Shown here: one piece after another, positions 43,897 to 51,877 of the stretch
How positions within the stretch are numbered: the first letter of the stretch is position 1
Layout of the letters: every line of letters starts with the position of its first letter
NCBI GenBank assembly: GCA_003140235.1
Contig: PLJN01000148.1
Location: 1-54,224 of the forward strand
Source of the DNA: Acidobacteriaceae bacterium
GTDB taxonomy: Bacteria; Acidobacteriota; Terriglobia; Terriglobales; Acidobacteriaceae
DNA: 54,224 bases
Direction: 5' to 3'
Translations under genes and position numbers: made by a program
The notes under the pieces: model-generated
Database searches by the model: none
Told to the model about the DNA's origin: nothing
Seen by the model: only the letters and a program-made list of their open reading frames with translations

Positions 43897-44667
43897 TCAG
43901 AGTACGCGAACTTCGTTACGCAGTTTTTCCACCAGCTTCTTGGCGACTTCCGCGGCGGAGCCTTCCAGCATTTCCGTCTTCTTACTCTTTTGCGGAACGT
44001 AGAGTTTCTCGATCTTCTGCATGTTCTCGCCGAGAACTGACTTCACTTCGTCGAGCGCCACTTTGCGCAGCGGCTTATTCTTGGCCTGCTTGATGCCCAG
44101 CAGCGTGGCGTAACGCAGTTTGTTGATGCCCGATTGGATCGTCAGCACCGCGGGCACTGGCATGGCCACGTGCTGGAAGAAGCCTGATTCCAGCTCGCGC
44201 TTTACCTTGATGCCACCATCGGTTTTTTGGATTTCCATGATGATGGTGGCATGCGGCCACCCCAGCAGTTCGGCCATGATGACGCCCGTCTGCGCGTAGC
44301 CGTAGTCGTCGGATTGCAGGCCGGTGAAGATCAGGTCGAATTTGTCTTCTTTGATTACGGTGACAAATGCCCGGGCAATGTTGGCGGCGTCCATGCCGAC
44401 GAAGCCGTTGTCTTCGAGATGAATCGCACTGTCCGCGCCCTTGGCCAGAGCTTCACGCAGCACGGTTTGAGCACGCGCCGGACCAGCGGTAATCACGACC
44501 ACTTCTCCGCCGTGCTTTTCTTTCTGACGCAGCGCTTCTTCCAGTGCGTACGCGTCCGGTTCGTTGACCTCGTAGGAAACATCTTCGCGGATCCACGTAC
44601 CGCTCTCGTTGAGCTTCAGCGGAGCATCTTTTTGTGGGACCTGCTTCATGCAGACCAGAATTTTCAT
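43897..44667 (-). CDS. etfB: Electron transfer flavoprotein beta subunit
   Basis: 256 residues from the ATG at 44667; an upstream in-frame codon would add 15 residues with no clear site. Starts MKILVCMKQVPQKD, the usual opening. The family AMP-binding and recognition-loop region is seen in ITAGPARAQTVLREALAKGA and FTGLQSDDYGYAQTGVIMAE. Binds AMP and pairs with EtfA. First gene of the etf unit. The region upstream holds 8-base and 10-base repeats and presumably the operon promoter, which I cannot locate. Confidence 0.95.
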   Translation of the reverse strand: MKILVCMKQVPQKDAPLKLNESGTWIREDVSYEVNEPDAYALEEALRQKEKHGGEVVVITAGPARAQTVLREALAKGADSAIHLEDNGFVGMDAANIARAFVTVIKEDKFDLIFTGLQSDDYGYAQTGVIMAELLGWPHATIIMEIQKTDGGIKVKRELESGFFQHVAMPVPAVLTIQSGINKLRYATLLGIKQAKNKPLRKVALDEVKSVLGENMQKIEKLYVPQKSKKTEMLEGSAAEVAKKLVEKLRNEVRVL

Positions 44668-44751
44668 AAGAGAGTATTCCTGTGCGCTGGTTCGTGTAAC
44701 GCCCAAACGCACTCTTGGGGAACTGGTAAGTATAAATGAGACGGAAGGGGA

Positions 44752-44783
44752 TTTGGTAATTGGGTCAGATCGTAGTTGGGTAA
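44752..44783. repeat. Octamer repeat TTGGGTAA upstream of etfB
   Basis: Four in-phase octamers: TTTGGTAA, TTGGGTCA, GATCGTAG (degenerate), TTGGGTAA. The unit matches the complement of the octamer at 45195-45226 (TTACCCNN), about 430 bases away. No local inverted partner within this gap. Confidence 0.6.
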
Positions 44784-44795
44784 TGAGACCTCTGG

Positions 44796-44825
44796 ATCAG
44801 CGTTGTTCAGCGTGAATCAGCGGCA
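44796..44825. repeat. 10-base repeat: constant WTCAGCG plus three variable bases
   Basis: Three exact-phase units: ATCAGCG+TTG, TTCAGCG+TGA, ATCAGCG+GCA. Constant 7-mer and variable 3-mer match the layout of the right arm of the element between kbl and tdh. It ends 7 bases from the stop codon of the leftward zinc-ribbon gene. Confidence 0.75.
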
Positions 44826-44831
44826 ATTGTT

Positions 44832-45110
44832 TTAATCCAGAAACGCCACGGACTGCACGCCCGCGACTTCAAAGCGCTTGCGGCAACGCATGTTCTTGCA
44901 CATGACCATGTCGTCGCGGCGCAGCATGTAAGACTGGGCTTTGGCAAACTTGGCGCGATCGCGATCGTCGGCGCGTCCGCCGGGCAGTTGTTTCTTCTTG
45001 GTGCGGACCAGCCAGGAAAGCTCATACTCGCCGGCCTGCCGACAATGAGGGCACGTGAGAGAATGGGGCTTCTTGGCGTCTTTTTCGTCGTAAAAATCGC
45101 GCTCATCCAT
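44832..45110 (-). CDS. Small zinc-ribbon-like protein of unknown function
   Basis: 92 residues. Two metal-ligand-like pairs, CPHC (residues 20-23) and CKNMRC (71-76), separated by a charged middle, suggest a single zinc ribbon. The C-terminal end (FEVAGVQSVAFLD) is beta-like. No known domain beyond that. Ribosome-binding site is weak. It stands alone between repeat elements on both sides, 164 bases from etfB. Plausible roles (RNA or nucleic-acid contact) are inference. Confidence 0.65.
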   Translation of the reverse strand: MDERDFYDEKDAKKPHSLTCPHCRQAGEYELSWLVRTKKKQLPGGRADDRDRAKFAKAQSYMLRRDDMVMCKNMRCRKRFEVAGVQSVAFLD

Positions 45111-45134
45111 AAATCCAAATATAAACCAAAAAAG

Positions 45135-45226
45135 ATTGGTTCATTGGGGAATTTGGTAAATTGGGAATGAAAACACTCGTTTGGGGCGCCAAAATTACCC
45201 AGTTACCAATTTACCCGGTTACCCGA
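45135..45226. repeat. Inverted octamer-repeat element
   Basis: Left arm 45135-45166: ATTGGTTC, ATTGGGGA, ATTTGGTA, AATTGGGA. Right arm 45195-45226: TTACCCAG, TTACCAAT, TTACCCGG, TTACCCGA. Units are 8 bases long and the arms are roughly complementary, with a 28-base loop. In the right arm TTACC is constant and the last three bases vary. It begins 24 bases upstream of the leftward gene's start and ends 18 bases before the small basic gene at 45245. Confidence 0.8.
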
Positions 45227-45244
45227 TTTCTCTAAACTGGGAAC

Positions 45245-45412
45245 GTGCCGAAAAAGAAGAAGCTGAAGAAGTTCCGAGCGACCGCCGCGGTCAAGTCCAT
45301 TGCGCGTGCGGTCCTGGGTACGCCTCCGCCTGTAAAGCGACGGGAGAATAAGAAGCTGACCAAGAAGGAAAAACACAAAGCTACTCTCGGGAAACTGCTG
45401 GACACGGTGTAG
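45245..45412 (+). CDS. Small basic Lys/Arg-rich protein
   Basis: 55 residues with a GTG start (PKKKKLKKFRATAAVKSIAR, then KRRENKKLTKKEKHKATLGK). About one third of the residues are Lys or Arg, which suggests a nucleic-acid-binding or ribosome-associated protein. The ribosome-binding site is weak (GGGAAC). The coding pattern (third-base choice, clean end) supports it as real, but it could be a spurious frame. pyrR follows 79 bases later. No family recognised. Confidence 0.5.
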   Translation: MPKKKKLKKFRATAAVKSIARAVLGTPPPVKRRENKKLTKKEKHKATLGKLLDTV

Positions 45413-45491
45413 CCGCGAGCTTTGATTCATCATGCCCGTGAGGGATTCGCCTTGGCGCGGGGCCTCTCGATCAGCTATCATGCGTGGGATT

Positions 45492-46073
45492 ATGAAAGCT
45501 GAATCCGCACCCCGCCTCCCCAACCTGCGCGAAAAAGGACGCATTATGTCCGCCTCGGAAGTGGAACGCACACTGGTCCGGCTCGCGCACCAGATCATGG
45601 AAAAGAACAACGGCGTGGACGACCTGGTGCTGGTCGGACTCAAGCGGCGCGGCGTTCCACTGGCCGACCGGCTGGGCAAGCTGATTACCCAGATTGAAAA
45701 GAAACCTGTGGCCATCGGCACCCTGGACATCACTCTCTATCGCGACGATCTCTCCACCGTCGGCGCCAATCCAGTGATCCAAAAAACCACACCGCTGGGA
45801 GTGGAGATTGGCAACAAAAACGTGATCCTCGTGGACGACGTTCTATACACAGGGCGCACCGTTCGCGCCGCCATGGACGCCCTATTCGACCATGGCCGCC
45901 CGCGCCGCGTGCAACTCTGCGTACTCATTGATCGCGGACATCGCGAGCTGCCCATTGAAGCCGCGTTTGTGGGCCGCACCATCCAGACCACCGCGAATGA
46001 GATTGTGGAAGTCCGCGTCACCGAGATTGATAACGAAGAGCAAGTCGTGCTGGTGGAGCGTGCCAGTAGCTAG
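45492..46073 (+). CDS. pyrR: PyrR-type bifunctional pyrimidine regulator / uracil phosphoribosyltransferase
   Basis: 193 residues from the ATG at 45492. PRTase fold with the PRPP loop VILVDDVLYTGRT at 111-123, the usual SASEVERTLVRLAHQI opening and GLKRRGVPLADRL. In Gram-positive bacteria PyrR binds pyr mRNA; in others it may serve mainly as uracil phosphoribosyltransferase. No anti-antiterminator or PyrR-binding loop is visible in the 79 bases upstream. pyrB begins one base after its stop, so the two are co-translated. Confidence 0.92.
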   Translation: MKAESAPRLPNLREKGRIMSASEVERTLVRLAHQIMEKNNGVDDLVLVGLKRRGVPLADRLGKLITQIEKKPVAIGTLDITLYRDDLSTVGANPVIQKTTPLGVEIGNKNVILVDDVLYTGRTVRAAMDALFDHGRPRRVQLCVLIDRGHRELPIEAAFVGRTIQTTANEIVEVRVTEIDNEEQVVLVERASS

Positions 46074-46074
46074 G

Positions 46075-46980
46075 ATGCCGCGCACTCGGTCCCTCCTCGA
46101 CCTGGAACATCTCAGCAGAGACGACATTACTTTTATTCTCAAGCTGGCGCGCACCATGCATACCCGAGCGCCGCGTCCCCGGCTCAAAGGCAAACGGATC
46201 GCGCTGCTTTTCTACGAGGCTTCCACGCGCACGCGAGTGTCGTTTGAATTTGCCGCCAAGCTCCTGGGCACCCATACTTCGATCATCAGCGCGACTGCTT
46301 CGAGCGTGGAAAAAGGCGAGTCGCTGGTAGACACCGGCAAAACGCTGCAAGCTCTCGGAGCCGACTGCATCGTGGTCAGGCATCCTTCATCCGGCGCGCC
46401 GTACGTTCTGGCGCGCAATCTGCGCGTTCCCATCATCAACGCCGGTGACGGCATGCACGAACATCCGTCACAAGGCCTGCTTGATGCGTACACCATATTG
46501 CGCCACAAGAAGTCTTTGAAGGGCCTGAAGGTCACCATGATCGGCGACATCCAGCACAGCCGTGTTGCGCGCTCGAACATCCATCTGCTGTCCAAATTCG
46601 GCGCGCAAGTCGTGCTCTGCGGACCAGCCGAATTGCTGCCGGAAACGGCGCTCACGCTAGCTCCGGGTCTGAAGATCGTCCGGCACATCGAAGAAGCGGT
46701 CCGCAAGAGTGACGTAGTCATGATGCTGCGCGTGCAAAAAGAACGCCTCGCCGGTCTCAATCTGGATTCGGAGAAGTATCACATCCAGTACCAGCTCACG
46801 CTCGATCGCCTGAAGCTGGCCAAGAGTGATGCCATTGTCATGCACCCAGGGCCGATGGTCCGCGGCATGGAAATTCAAACCGAGGTCGCGGATTCACCCC
46901 AGGCCGTGATCGAAGAACAAGTGCACAATGGAGTCTACGTACGCATGGCGGTGATGTCGGTGTGCATGGGGGTGGCGTGA
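46075..46980 (+). CDS. pyrB: Aspartate carbamoyltransferase, catalytic subunit
   Basis: 301 residues, normal length. Second step of pyrimidine synthesis: carbamoyl phosphate plus aspartate to carbamoyl-aspartate. Carbamoyl-phosphate site STRTR at 50-54, the HPSQGLLDAYTI loop, and aspartate-binding HPGPMVRGMEI near the C-terminus are intact. No pyrI regulatory chain gene is nearby, so the enzyme is probably the unregulated or PyrC-associated type. Tight spacing to pyrR; pyrC follows after a 133-base gap filled by a large inverted repeat. Confidence 0.95.
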   Translation: MPRTRSLLDLEHLSRDDITFILKLARTMHTRAPRPRLKGKRIALLFYEASTRTRVSFEFAAKLLGTHTSIISATASSVEKGESLVDTGKTLQALGADCIVVRHPSSGAPYVLARNLRVPIINAGDGMHEHPSQGLLDAYTILRHKKSLKGLKVTMIGDIQHSRVARSNIHLLSKFGAQVVLCGPAELLPETALTLAPGLKIVRHIEEAVRKSDVVMMLRVQKERLAGLNLDSEKYHIQYQLTLDRLKLAKSDAIVMHPGPMVRGMEIQTEVADSPQAVIEEQVHNGVYVRMAVMSVCMGVA

Positions 46981-46983
46981 AGA

Positions 46984-47083
46984 AGCAATTGGCAATTAGC
47001 AATTGGCAATCAGCCGGACGTTCGGGAAACCAACGGTGTTGCCAGACTTTTGGCTATTCGCCAATTGCTAATTGCCAATTGCT
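46984..47083. repeat. 24-bp perfect inverted repeat built of heptamers, between pyrB and pyrC
   Basis: 46984-47007 is the exact reverse complement of 47060-47083. Each arm is itself a period-7 tandem array: CAATTGG, CAATTAG, CAATTGG, CAATCAG in the left arm. Loop 52 bases. It starts 3 bases after the pyrB stop, and pyrC starts 30 bases after the right arm with no Shine-Dalgarno site. The hairpin would be stable despite being A/T-rich and would separate pyrC from pyrRB on the mRNA. Confidence 0.92.
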
Positions 47084-47113
47084 GAAATCTGCGCTGCGCG
47101 ACAATTTCAACCA

Positions 47114-48409
47114 ATGAAAAAACAGAGCCTGACAATACGTGGCGGACATGTCATCGACCCCGCCGAGAAACTCGACGGGCCGTACGACATCCTGCTCAAA
47201 GACGGACTGGTCGCTGAGGTCGCTGCGCGGGGCAAGCTTCGCGGCAAGGGCGATGACACGTTTGATGCTCGCGGGTTGATCGTGGCGCCCGGCTTCATTG
47301 ATATCCACGTTCATCTGCGCGAGCCCGGGCAGACGGTGAAAGAAACCATAGCCACCGGGACGGCTGCCGCCGCTGCGGGCGGCTTTACTTCCGTCTGCGC
47401 GATGCCTAATACCAATCCCGTGAATGATCTGCCGGCCATCACTCGCTGGATGCAGGACCCGGAACGCGGAGCGCGCGTCAACGTCTTTCCGATTGCCGCC
47501 GCCACCGTCGGAAGCATGGGCGAACAGCTCACTGATTACACCATGCTCAAGCGCGCCGGGGCAGTGGCCGTGACCGACGATGGCAAACCGATTCTGCCCG
47601 ACAAGATCATGCGTGAAGCCCTGCTGGCCGCGGCCCGTGTGGGTCTGCCGGTGATTCAGCATGCGGAAGACACGCGCATGACGAAAGGCGCCGCGATGCA
47701 TCAAGGGCCAACGGCGTTTCGTCTGGGCCTACGCGGCTGGCCGGCGGAAGCCGAGTCTTCACTGGTGGAGCGCGACATCCGACTGGCGGCCGAGACCAAG
47801 GGCCACTACCACGTCGCGCATTTGTCCGCTGCGGCGGCGCTGAAGGCCGTGCGTCGGGCCAAGCGCGAGCACGTGCACGTAACCTGCGAAGTCACTCCGC
47901 ATCACTTCGCGCTGATTGATGAAGACGTTGGCGAGTACAACACCAATTTCAAAATGAATCCGCCACTGCGCTCGCGCGAAGACCGTGACGCTCTGCTCGC
48001 CAGCCTGGCTGACGGCACCGTGGATTGCGTAGCCACCGACCACGCGCCGCATCCTCAGAACGAGAAAAATGCCGAGTTCGATCAGGCGCCTTTTGGCATT
48101 ACCGGGCTCGAAACGGCGCTGGGACTGTGCGTCTCCATTCTTCATGTGCAAGAGAATATTCCCATGCGGCGGATTATCGAGTTGTTGTCAACGAATCCAG
48201 CCCGCGTAATGGGACTGGCGCATCGCGGTACGCTCGCGGTTGGCTCTTACGCCGACGTAACTATTTTTGATCCGAACAAGAAATGGTCCTACCGCGCTGT
48301 GGAGTCGTTCTCCAAATCTAAAAACTCGCCATTTGATGGCTGGAAGCTGCAAGGGGAAGTTGTGGCTACGGTGGTCGGTGGTCACATGGTCTTCCACAGC
48401 CTTTCCTGA
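47114..48409 (+). CDS. pyrC: Dihydroorotase
   Basis: 431 residues from the ATG at 47114, type I (long) dihydroorotase. Closes carbamoyl-aspartate to dihydroorotate. Zinc ligands HVH (H65, H67) in FIDIHVHLREPGQ, substrate loop MPNTNPV, later histidines in VIQHAED and YHVAHLSAA, and the catalytic Asp in CVATDHAPH. Follows pyrB on the same strand and would form the usual PyrB-PyrC pair. Start is unusual: no ribosome-binding site within 25 bases. Its stop lies 1 base from the convergent gene. Confidence 0.95.
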   Translation: MKKQSLTIRGGHVIDPAEKLDGPYDILLKDGLVAEVAARGKLRGKGDDTFDARGLIVAPGFIDIHVHLREPGQTVKETIATGTAAAAAGGFTSVCAMPNTNPVNDLPAITRWMQDPERGARVNVFPIAAATVGSMGEQLTDYTMLKRAGAVAVTDDGKPILPDKIMREALLAAARVGLPVIQHAEDTRMTKGAAMHQGPTAFRLGLRGWPAEAESSLVERDIRLAAETKGHYHVAHLSAAAALKAVRRAKREHVHVTCEVTPHHFALIDEDVGEYNTNFKMNPPLRSREDRDALLASLADGTVDCVATDHAPHPQNEKNAEFDQAPFGITGLETALGLCVSILHVQENIPMRRIIELLSTNPARVMGLAHRGTLAVGSYADVTIFDPNKKWSYRAVESFSKSKNSPFDGWKLQGEVVATVVGGHMVFHSLS

Positions 48410-48410
48410 G

Positions 48411-49376
48411 CTACTTTTTCGGCGCGATGTTGAAGTTCGAAAAATCAAGCCAGACGGATTTCGCAAACTCTTTGGCAAAAATCTTGTACGCCCCATAGCA
48501 ACGGACCGAAGCAGCTGCCAACCCCAACGCAAGTACCAGCAAAAGGAAATTAGGATGATAGATTGGTGCCGACACTTTTACATTTGCCATCCAGCGGGCT
48601 GCCAGCAACCCAGATAACAACGCCACCGCACCAAGACACGCGGAGAGCAAACGGACACGCAAGTTTGACTTAGGCTTGGCTCCGCCGGGTGCTACGGCCT
48701 TCTTCTCTGCAGCCGGCGGAAGAGAAAACGCAAGCGTGAACACCAGAAAGATCAAAAGCAGTACCATCGTGCCGTCCAGCGCCAGCACGTTTTTCCAAAC
48801 TTCGGAAACCGACCCGGCCTTGACCAGCGCCGAGCCTCCCCAGCCCAGATAAAAGAGACATCCCGCAGCCAGAGCCACAGAAATGCCCCGCATGAGCGCG
48901 TATAAACCCTCAAATTGCTCCACATAAGACTTTTTGCTGTTCTGGATCAACGTGCTTCGCGCCTGGGAAAAAGCAGCGTTTCTCAGCCGAGAAACGCTAT
49001 TCAGTTCTTCTTCCGTGAGATCCTTGAGATCGTCTCCTGCTCTCACCTCCAATTTAAAGAGTGATTTGCACAGCTTGCCAATCATTGTTTTTGTCTCGGC
49101 GACAAAGGTCCCATCTTGATGGTCAAGTAACACAGCGGAAGGGTATCTTTGCTTGCCGAATGTGTCCCTGATGGTGGACGCAATCAAATTGGAAGCCAGG
49201 GTCTGGATAAGCATGCCAACTATGTAAGCCAGCATCAGGGCCAGAATTGCGGAGGAAATGTCCGTGGCCGGCCACTTGTGGAACGCCACACCAAAAGGCA
49301 TCCACACTAGCCCACCTAGTACGAACCCAGGCAAAACATACCCGTAGATGTCGTAGAAATTGAATTTTTCGATCAT
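48411..49376 (-). CDS. Membrane protein of unknown function (about five helices)
   Basis: 321 residues from the ATG at 49376 (GAGGAA site). Opens IEKFNFYDIYGYVLPGFVLG, a stretch shared by uncharacterised membrane proteins often linked to defence or signalling loci. Two helices at about 13-65, a long cytoplasmic helical region (about 70-165) and three more helices at about 170-310. It starts 7 bases after the DHH phosphoesterase gene on the same strand and is likely co-transcribed with it. A membrane partner for a nucleotide-handling enzyme is a possible reading but not shown. Confidence 0.65.
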   Translation of the reverse strand: MIEKFNFYDIYGYVLPGFVLGGLVWMPFGVAFHKWPATDISSAILALMLAYIVGMLIQTLASNLIASTIRDTFGKQRYPSAVLLDHQDGTFVAETKTMIGKLCKSLFKLEVRAGDDLKDLTEEELNSVSRLRNAAFSQARSTLIQNSKKSYVEQFEGLYALMRGISVALAAGCLFYLGWGGSALVKAGSVSEVWKNVLALDGTMVLLLIFLVFTLAFSLPPAAEKKAVAPGGAKPKSNLRVRLLSACLGAVALLSGLLAARWMANVKVSAPIYHPNFLLLVLALGLAAASVRCYGAYKIFAKEFAKSVWLDFSNFNIAPKK

Positions 49377-49383
49377 GGTTTCC

Positions 49384-50364
49384 TCACTGTGGTCTGCCAG
49401 TAGTCTGCCGCAATTCCTGCAATAGTTTGTCACGCGCAACGCGCGCCGTGGCGATATCGTCTTTGCCCAGAATCACGGAACCTACCCGTTGGTGCCCACC
49501 GCCGCCGAATTGTCGCATAAACTCCCCTAAATTGACACTCTCAAAATTGCGCCACGGGTTCCGCATGGCCGTTACCGTGATAGCATCTTTGGAATGGAGG
49601 ATAGCGATCGAATAGTCGGCTTGAGGGAAGAAATAATACGGAGAATAACGATTGACCAACGAACCTTCAGTGTTAACTTCAGAGATAACAACGCCATGCT
49701 CCAGCCGAGCGGCCACTCGCATGCGCTCTAAGCCGAGCTTCTTAAGCTCACTGGCTTGGGCCGACCTTTGTTGTACCGCCGCCGCCGCCGCCGTCTCAGC
49801 CAGCGATGCTTGGCACAACTTACGTACAAGGAAATTGCAATATTCACGGTCCGCAGCAATGGCCAGACTTGAACTGATGATCATGGCCGGATGCTCACTG
49901 GAAATTGCCTCCTGCACCGAGTCGTAGCCCGCGGAGTCAATCTTCTCCGCCCAGTGTACCATCTCTTCCAGACGTGAGGCGCCGTGGAGCGCCAGACCCA
50001 CTACTTCTCGCCACAAGAGAGAAGCACAGGATCCGCTTTGCCGGTCGTAGATACGGCTGGGGCCTTGGCGCTCCTCGAAATCCGCCTTTGCTTCGTCGGT
50101 TAGGAAGGTGGTGGAATGATGGTCGGCCCAGAATCCGGCCTGCGGATGATACAAAAAATCAACCACCGCACTGCGCCCGGGCAAAGGTGTGGCCAGCCAG
50201 CGGTCCTTGAGTTCGTAGTTCACCGGCTCAAGGGTCTTGAATCGCCAGCCACGGGTCTTCTCCAGAAAAAGAATTGCCAAGACACCTGAAATCACCCCGT
50301 CAAAACAGGGGAAATGCAGGTAGAGCGAAGCGCGCTTGTTGCAGAAAAAAATTGACCAGGGCAA
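49384..50364 (-). CDS. DHH superfamily phosphoesterase
   Basis: 326 residues from the TTG at 50364 (AGAGGA 6 bases upstream); another TTG at 50379 is possible. The DHH core motif is FWADHHST (81-83 = DHH) and the C-terminal DHHA1 domain ends in FGGGGHQRVGS (about 290-300). The first metal motif is changed (HFPCFDGVISG instead of the usual D-x-D), so the metal site may be incomplete. DHH enzymes include nanoRNases, cyclic di-nucleotide phosphodiesterases and RecJ. The membrane protein gene 7 bases downstream is its probable partner. TTG start is rare in this window. Confidence 0.75.
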   Translation of the reverse strand: MPWSIFFCNKRASLYLHFPCFDGVISGVLAILFLEKTRGWRFKTLEPVNYELKDRWLATPLPGRSAVVDFLYHPQAGFWADHHSTTFLTDEAKADFEERQGPSRIYDRQSGSCASLLWREVVGLALHGASRLEEMVHWAEKIDSAGYDSVQEAISSEHPAMIISSSLAIAADREYCNFLVRKLCQASLAETAAAAAVQQRSAQASELKKLGLERMRVAARLEHGVVISEVNTEGSLVNRYSPYYFFPQADYSIAILHSKDAITVTAMRNPWRNFESVNLGEFMRQFGGGGHQRVGSVILGKDDIATARVARDKLLQELRQTTGRPQ

Positions 50365-50466
50365 TGTGTGTCCTCTCAAACCAGCAAGGATAGCTGGCTT
50401 TATGAATTGGTCAACCGGAAATTGTTGAATTGAGTGTAGGGGTCCCTCGCTCCGGTCGGGGCAAAA

Positions 50467-51681
50467 TCAAGACAGAATCCCCATCCGCTTCCCAACGTTC
50501 TTCAGCACCTCAAGCGCCTTACTCAACTGGTCGTGCGTGTGGGTTGCCGTCATGATCGTCCGCAGGCGGGCTTTGCCTTCCGCCACTGTCGGAAACGCGA
50601 TACCGGGCACGAAGACGCCTGCGTTGAACAGTTCGCGGCTGAACTCCATGGCCAGCCGGCCTTCGCCCACGATGATGGGAGTAATCGGCGACTCGCTCAC
50701 CGGAGTAGTCACCCCGCCGATGTTGAAGCCCAGCGCGCCCAGTTCTTTTTTAAAGAAGTGCGTGTTCTCCCAGAGTTTTTCGATCAGTTCCGGCTCCTGC
50801 TCGAGCACATCAAAAGCGGCAATGCAGGTTGCCGCAACCGACGGCGGATGCGACGTGGAAAACAGGAACGGTCGCGCGCGGTGATAGAGGAAATCAATCA
50901 GGTCTTTGGAGCCGCACACGTACCCGCCCAGCGCGCCGATGGCTTTGGAGAGTGTGCCGACTTGAATGTCGACGCGTCCATGCATTTTAAAATGATCAAC
51001 CGTACCGCGGCCGTTGCTGCCGAGCACGCCGGAGGAGTGGGCGTCGTCAATCATCATGATCGCGCCGTATTTGTCCGCGAGATCGCAGAGCGCGGGCAGT
51101 GGGCCAATATCGCCGTCCATGGAGAAAACACCGTCGGTGATGATCAGCTTGTGGCCGGGCTGGCTGGCTACGGACTGCAACAGCTCTTCGGCATGAGCAA
51201 CGTCTTTATGGCGAAAGACTTTGATCGTTGCCCGGGAGAGCCGCGCGCCGTCAATGATGCTGGCATGATTCAGCTCGTCCGAGATGATGAAGTCTTCTTT
51301 TCCCAGAATCGCGGACACCGTGCCGGCATTCGCGGCAAAGCCTGACTGAAACACTACCGCGGCTTCGGTATGTTTGAAGCGCGCAATCTTTTCTTCGAGC
51401 TCCATGTGGATGGTCATGGTGCCACTCACCGTGCGCACCGCACCCGAGCCGACGCCGTATTTTTTGATCGCCGCCAGCGCCGCTTCGCGCAGCTTGGGAT
51501 GAGTGGTCAGACCGAGATAATTATTCGACGCCAGATTAATGACGCGCTTGCCATCGACCGTGCATTCTGGCGCCTGAGCATCTTCGACTACGCGCAGGTT
51601 GAAGTGCGTGCCCTTCTGCCTGAGCTGGTTCATTTGATCGGTGAGGTAGGAGAGCTGGGAGCGCGTGGTGGTGGTCGCCAT
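50467..51681 (-). CDS. kbl: Glycine C-acetyltransferase (2-amino-3-ketobutyrate CoA ligase)
   Basis: 404 residues. PLP enzyme that cleaves 2-amino-3-ketobutyrate with CoA to glycine and acetyl-CoA, the second step of threonine breakdown. Schiff-base lysine in VGTLSKAIG (K246), cofactor-binding IDDAHSSGVLG (D212, H215) and SNNYLGL near the N-terminus are intact. It follows tdh on the same strand after a 192-base gap that is mostly inverted repeat. Related enzymes (serine palmitoyltransferase, AONS) are less likely because of the tdh neighbour. Confidence 0.93.
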   Translation of the reverse strand: MATTTTRSQLSYLTDQMNQLRQKGTHFNLRVVEDAQAPECTVDGKRVINLASNNYLGLTTHPKLREAALAAIKKYGVGSGAVRTVSGTMTIHMELEEKIARFKHTEAAVVFQSGFAANAGTVSAILGKEDFIISDELNHASIIDGARLSRATIKVFRHKDVAHAEELLQSVASQPGHKLIITDGVFSMDGDIGPLPALCDLADKYGAIMMIDDAHSSGVLGSNGRGTVDHFKMHGRVDIQVGTLSKAIGALGGYVCGSKDLIDFLYHRARPFLFSTSHPPSVAATCIAAFDVLEQEPELIEKLWENTHFFKKELGALGFNIGGVTTPVSESPITPIIVGEGRLAMEFSRELFNAGVFVPGIAFPTVAEGKARLRTIMTATHTHDQLSKALEVLKNVGKRMGILS

Positions 51682-51713
51682 GAAATCGAGGTCCTTCCGT
51701 GAACGAAACTATT

Positions 51714-51877
51714 TTAGCCGCAGATTTTCGCAGATGAACGCAGATAAGAATAATGGGTCTCGAATGAACGCGAATCAACACGAATGTCAAAGCAGTTTTT
51801 AAAAGATTCGCGTACTTTCGCGTTGATTCGCGGCTAAAGCTCTTGATCAGCGTTCATCAGCGAAAATCTGCGGCTAA
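51714..51877. repeat. Nested pair of inverted repeats built of 10-base units, between tdh and kbl
   Basis: Outer arms: 51714-51731 is exactly mirrored by 51860-51877 (18 bp), and pairing continues inward with single mismatches. The left arm is CGCAGAT+TTT, CGCAGAT+GAA, CGCAGAT+AAG. The right arm is ATCAGCG+TTC, ATCAGCG+AAA, ATCTGCG+GCT. Inner arms: 51769-51784 pairs with 51817-51832 (15 of 16), built of CGCGAAT units and mirrored by ATTCGCG+TAC, TTTCGCG+TTG, ATTCGCG+GCT. The outer right arm includes the TAG stop of tdh (51874-51876). Confidence 0.92.

Noticed and set aside
45413-45491. PyrR-dependent attenuator
   Set aside because: No pair of competing hairpins or a PyrR-binding loop can be recognised in the 79 bases before pyrR.
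39879-47083. CRISPR array
   Set aside because: Units are 7-10 bases with no gap or 3-base spacers, far below CRISPR repeat and spacer lengths, and no cas genes are present.
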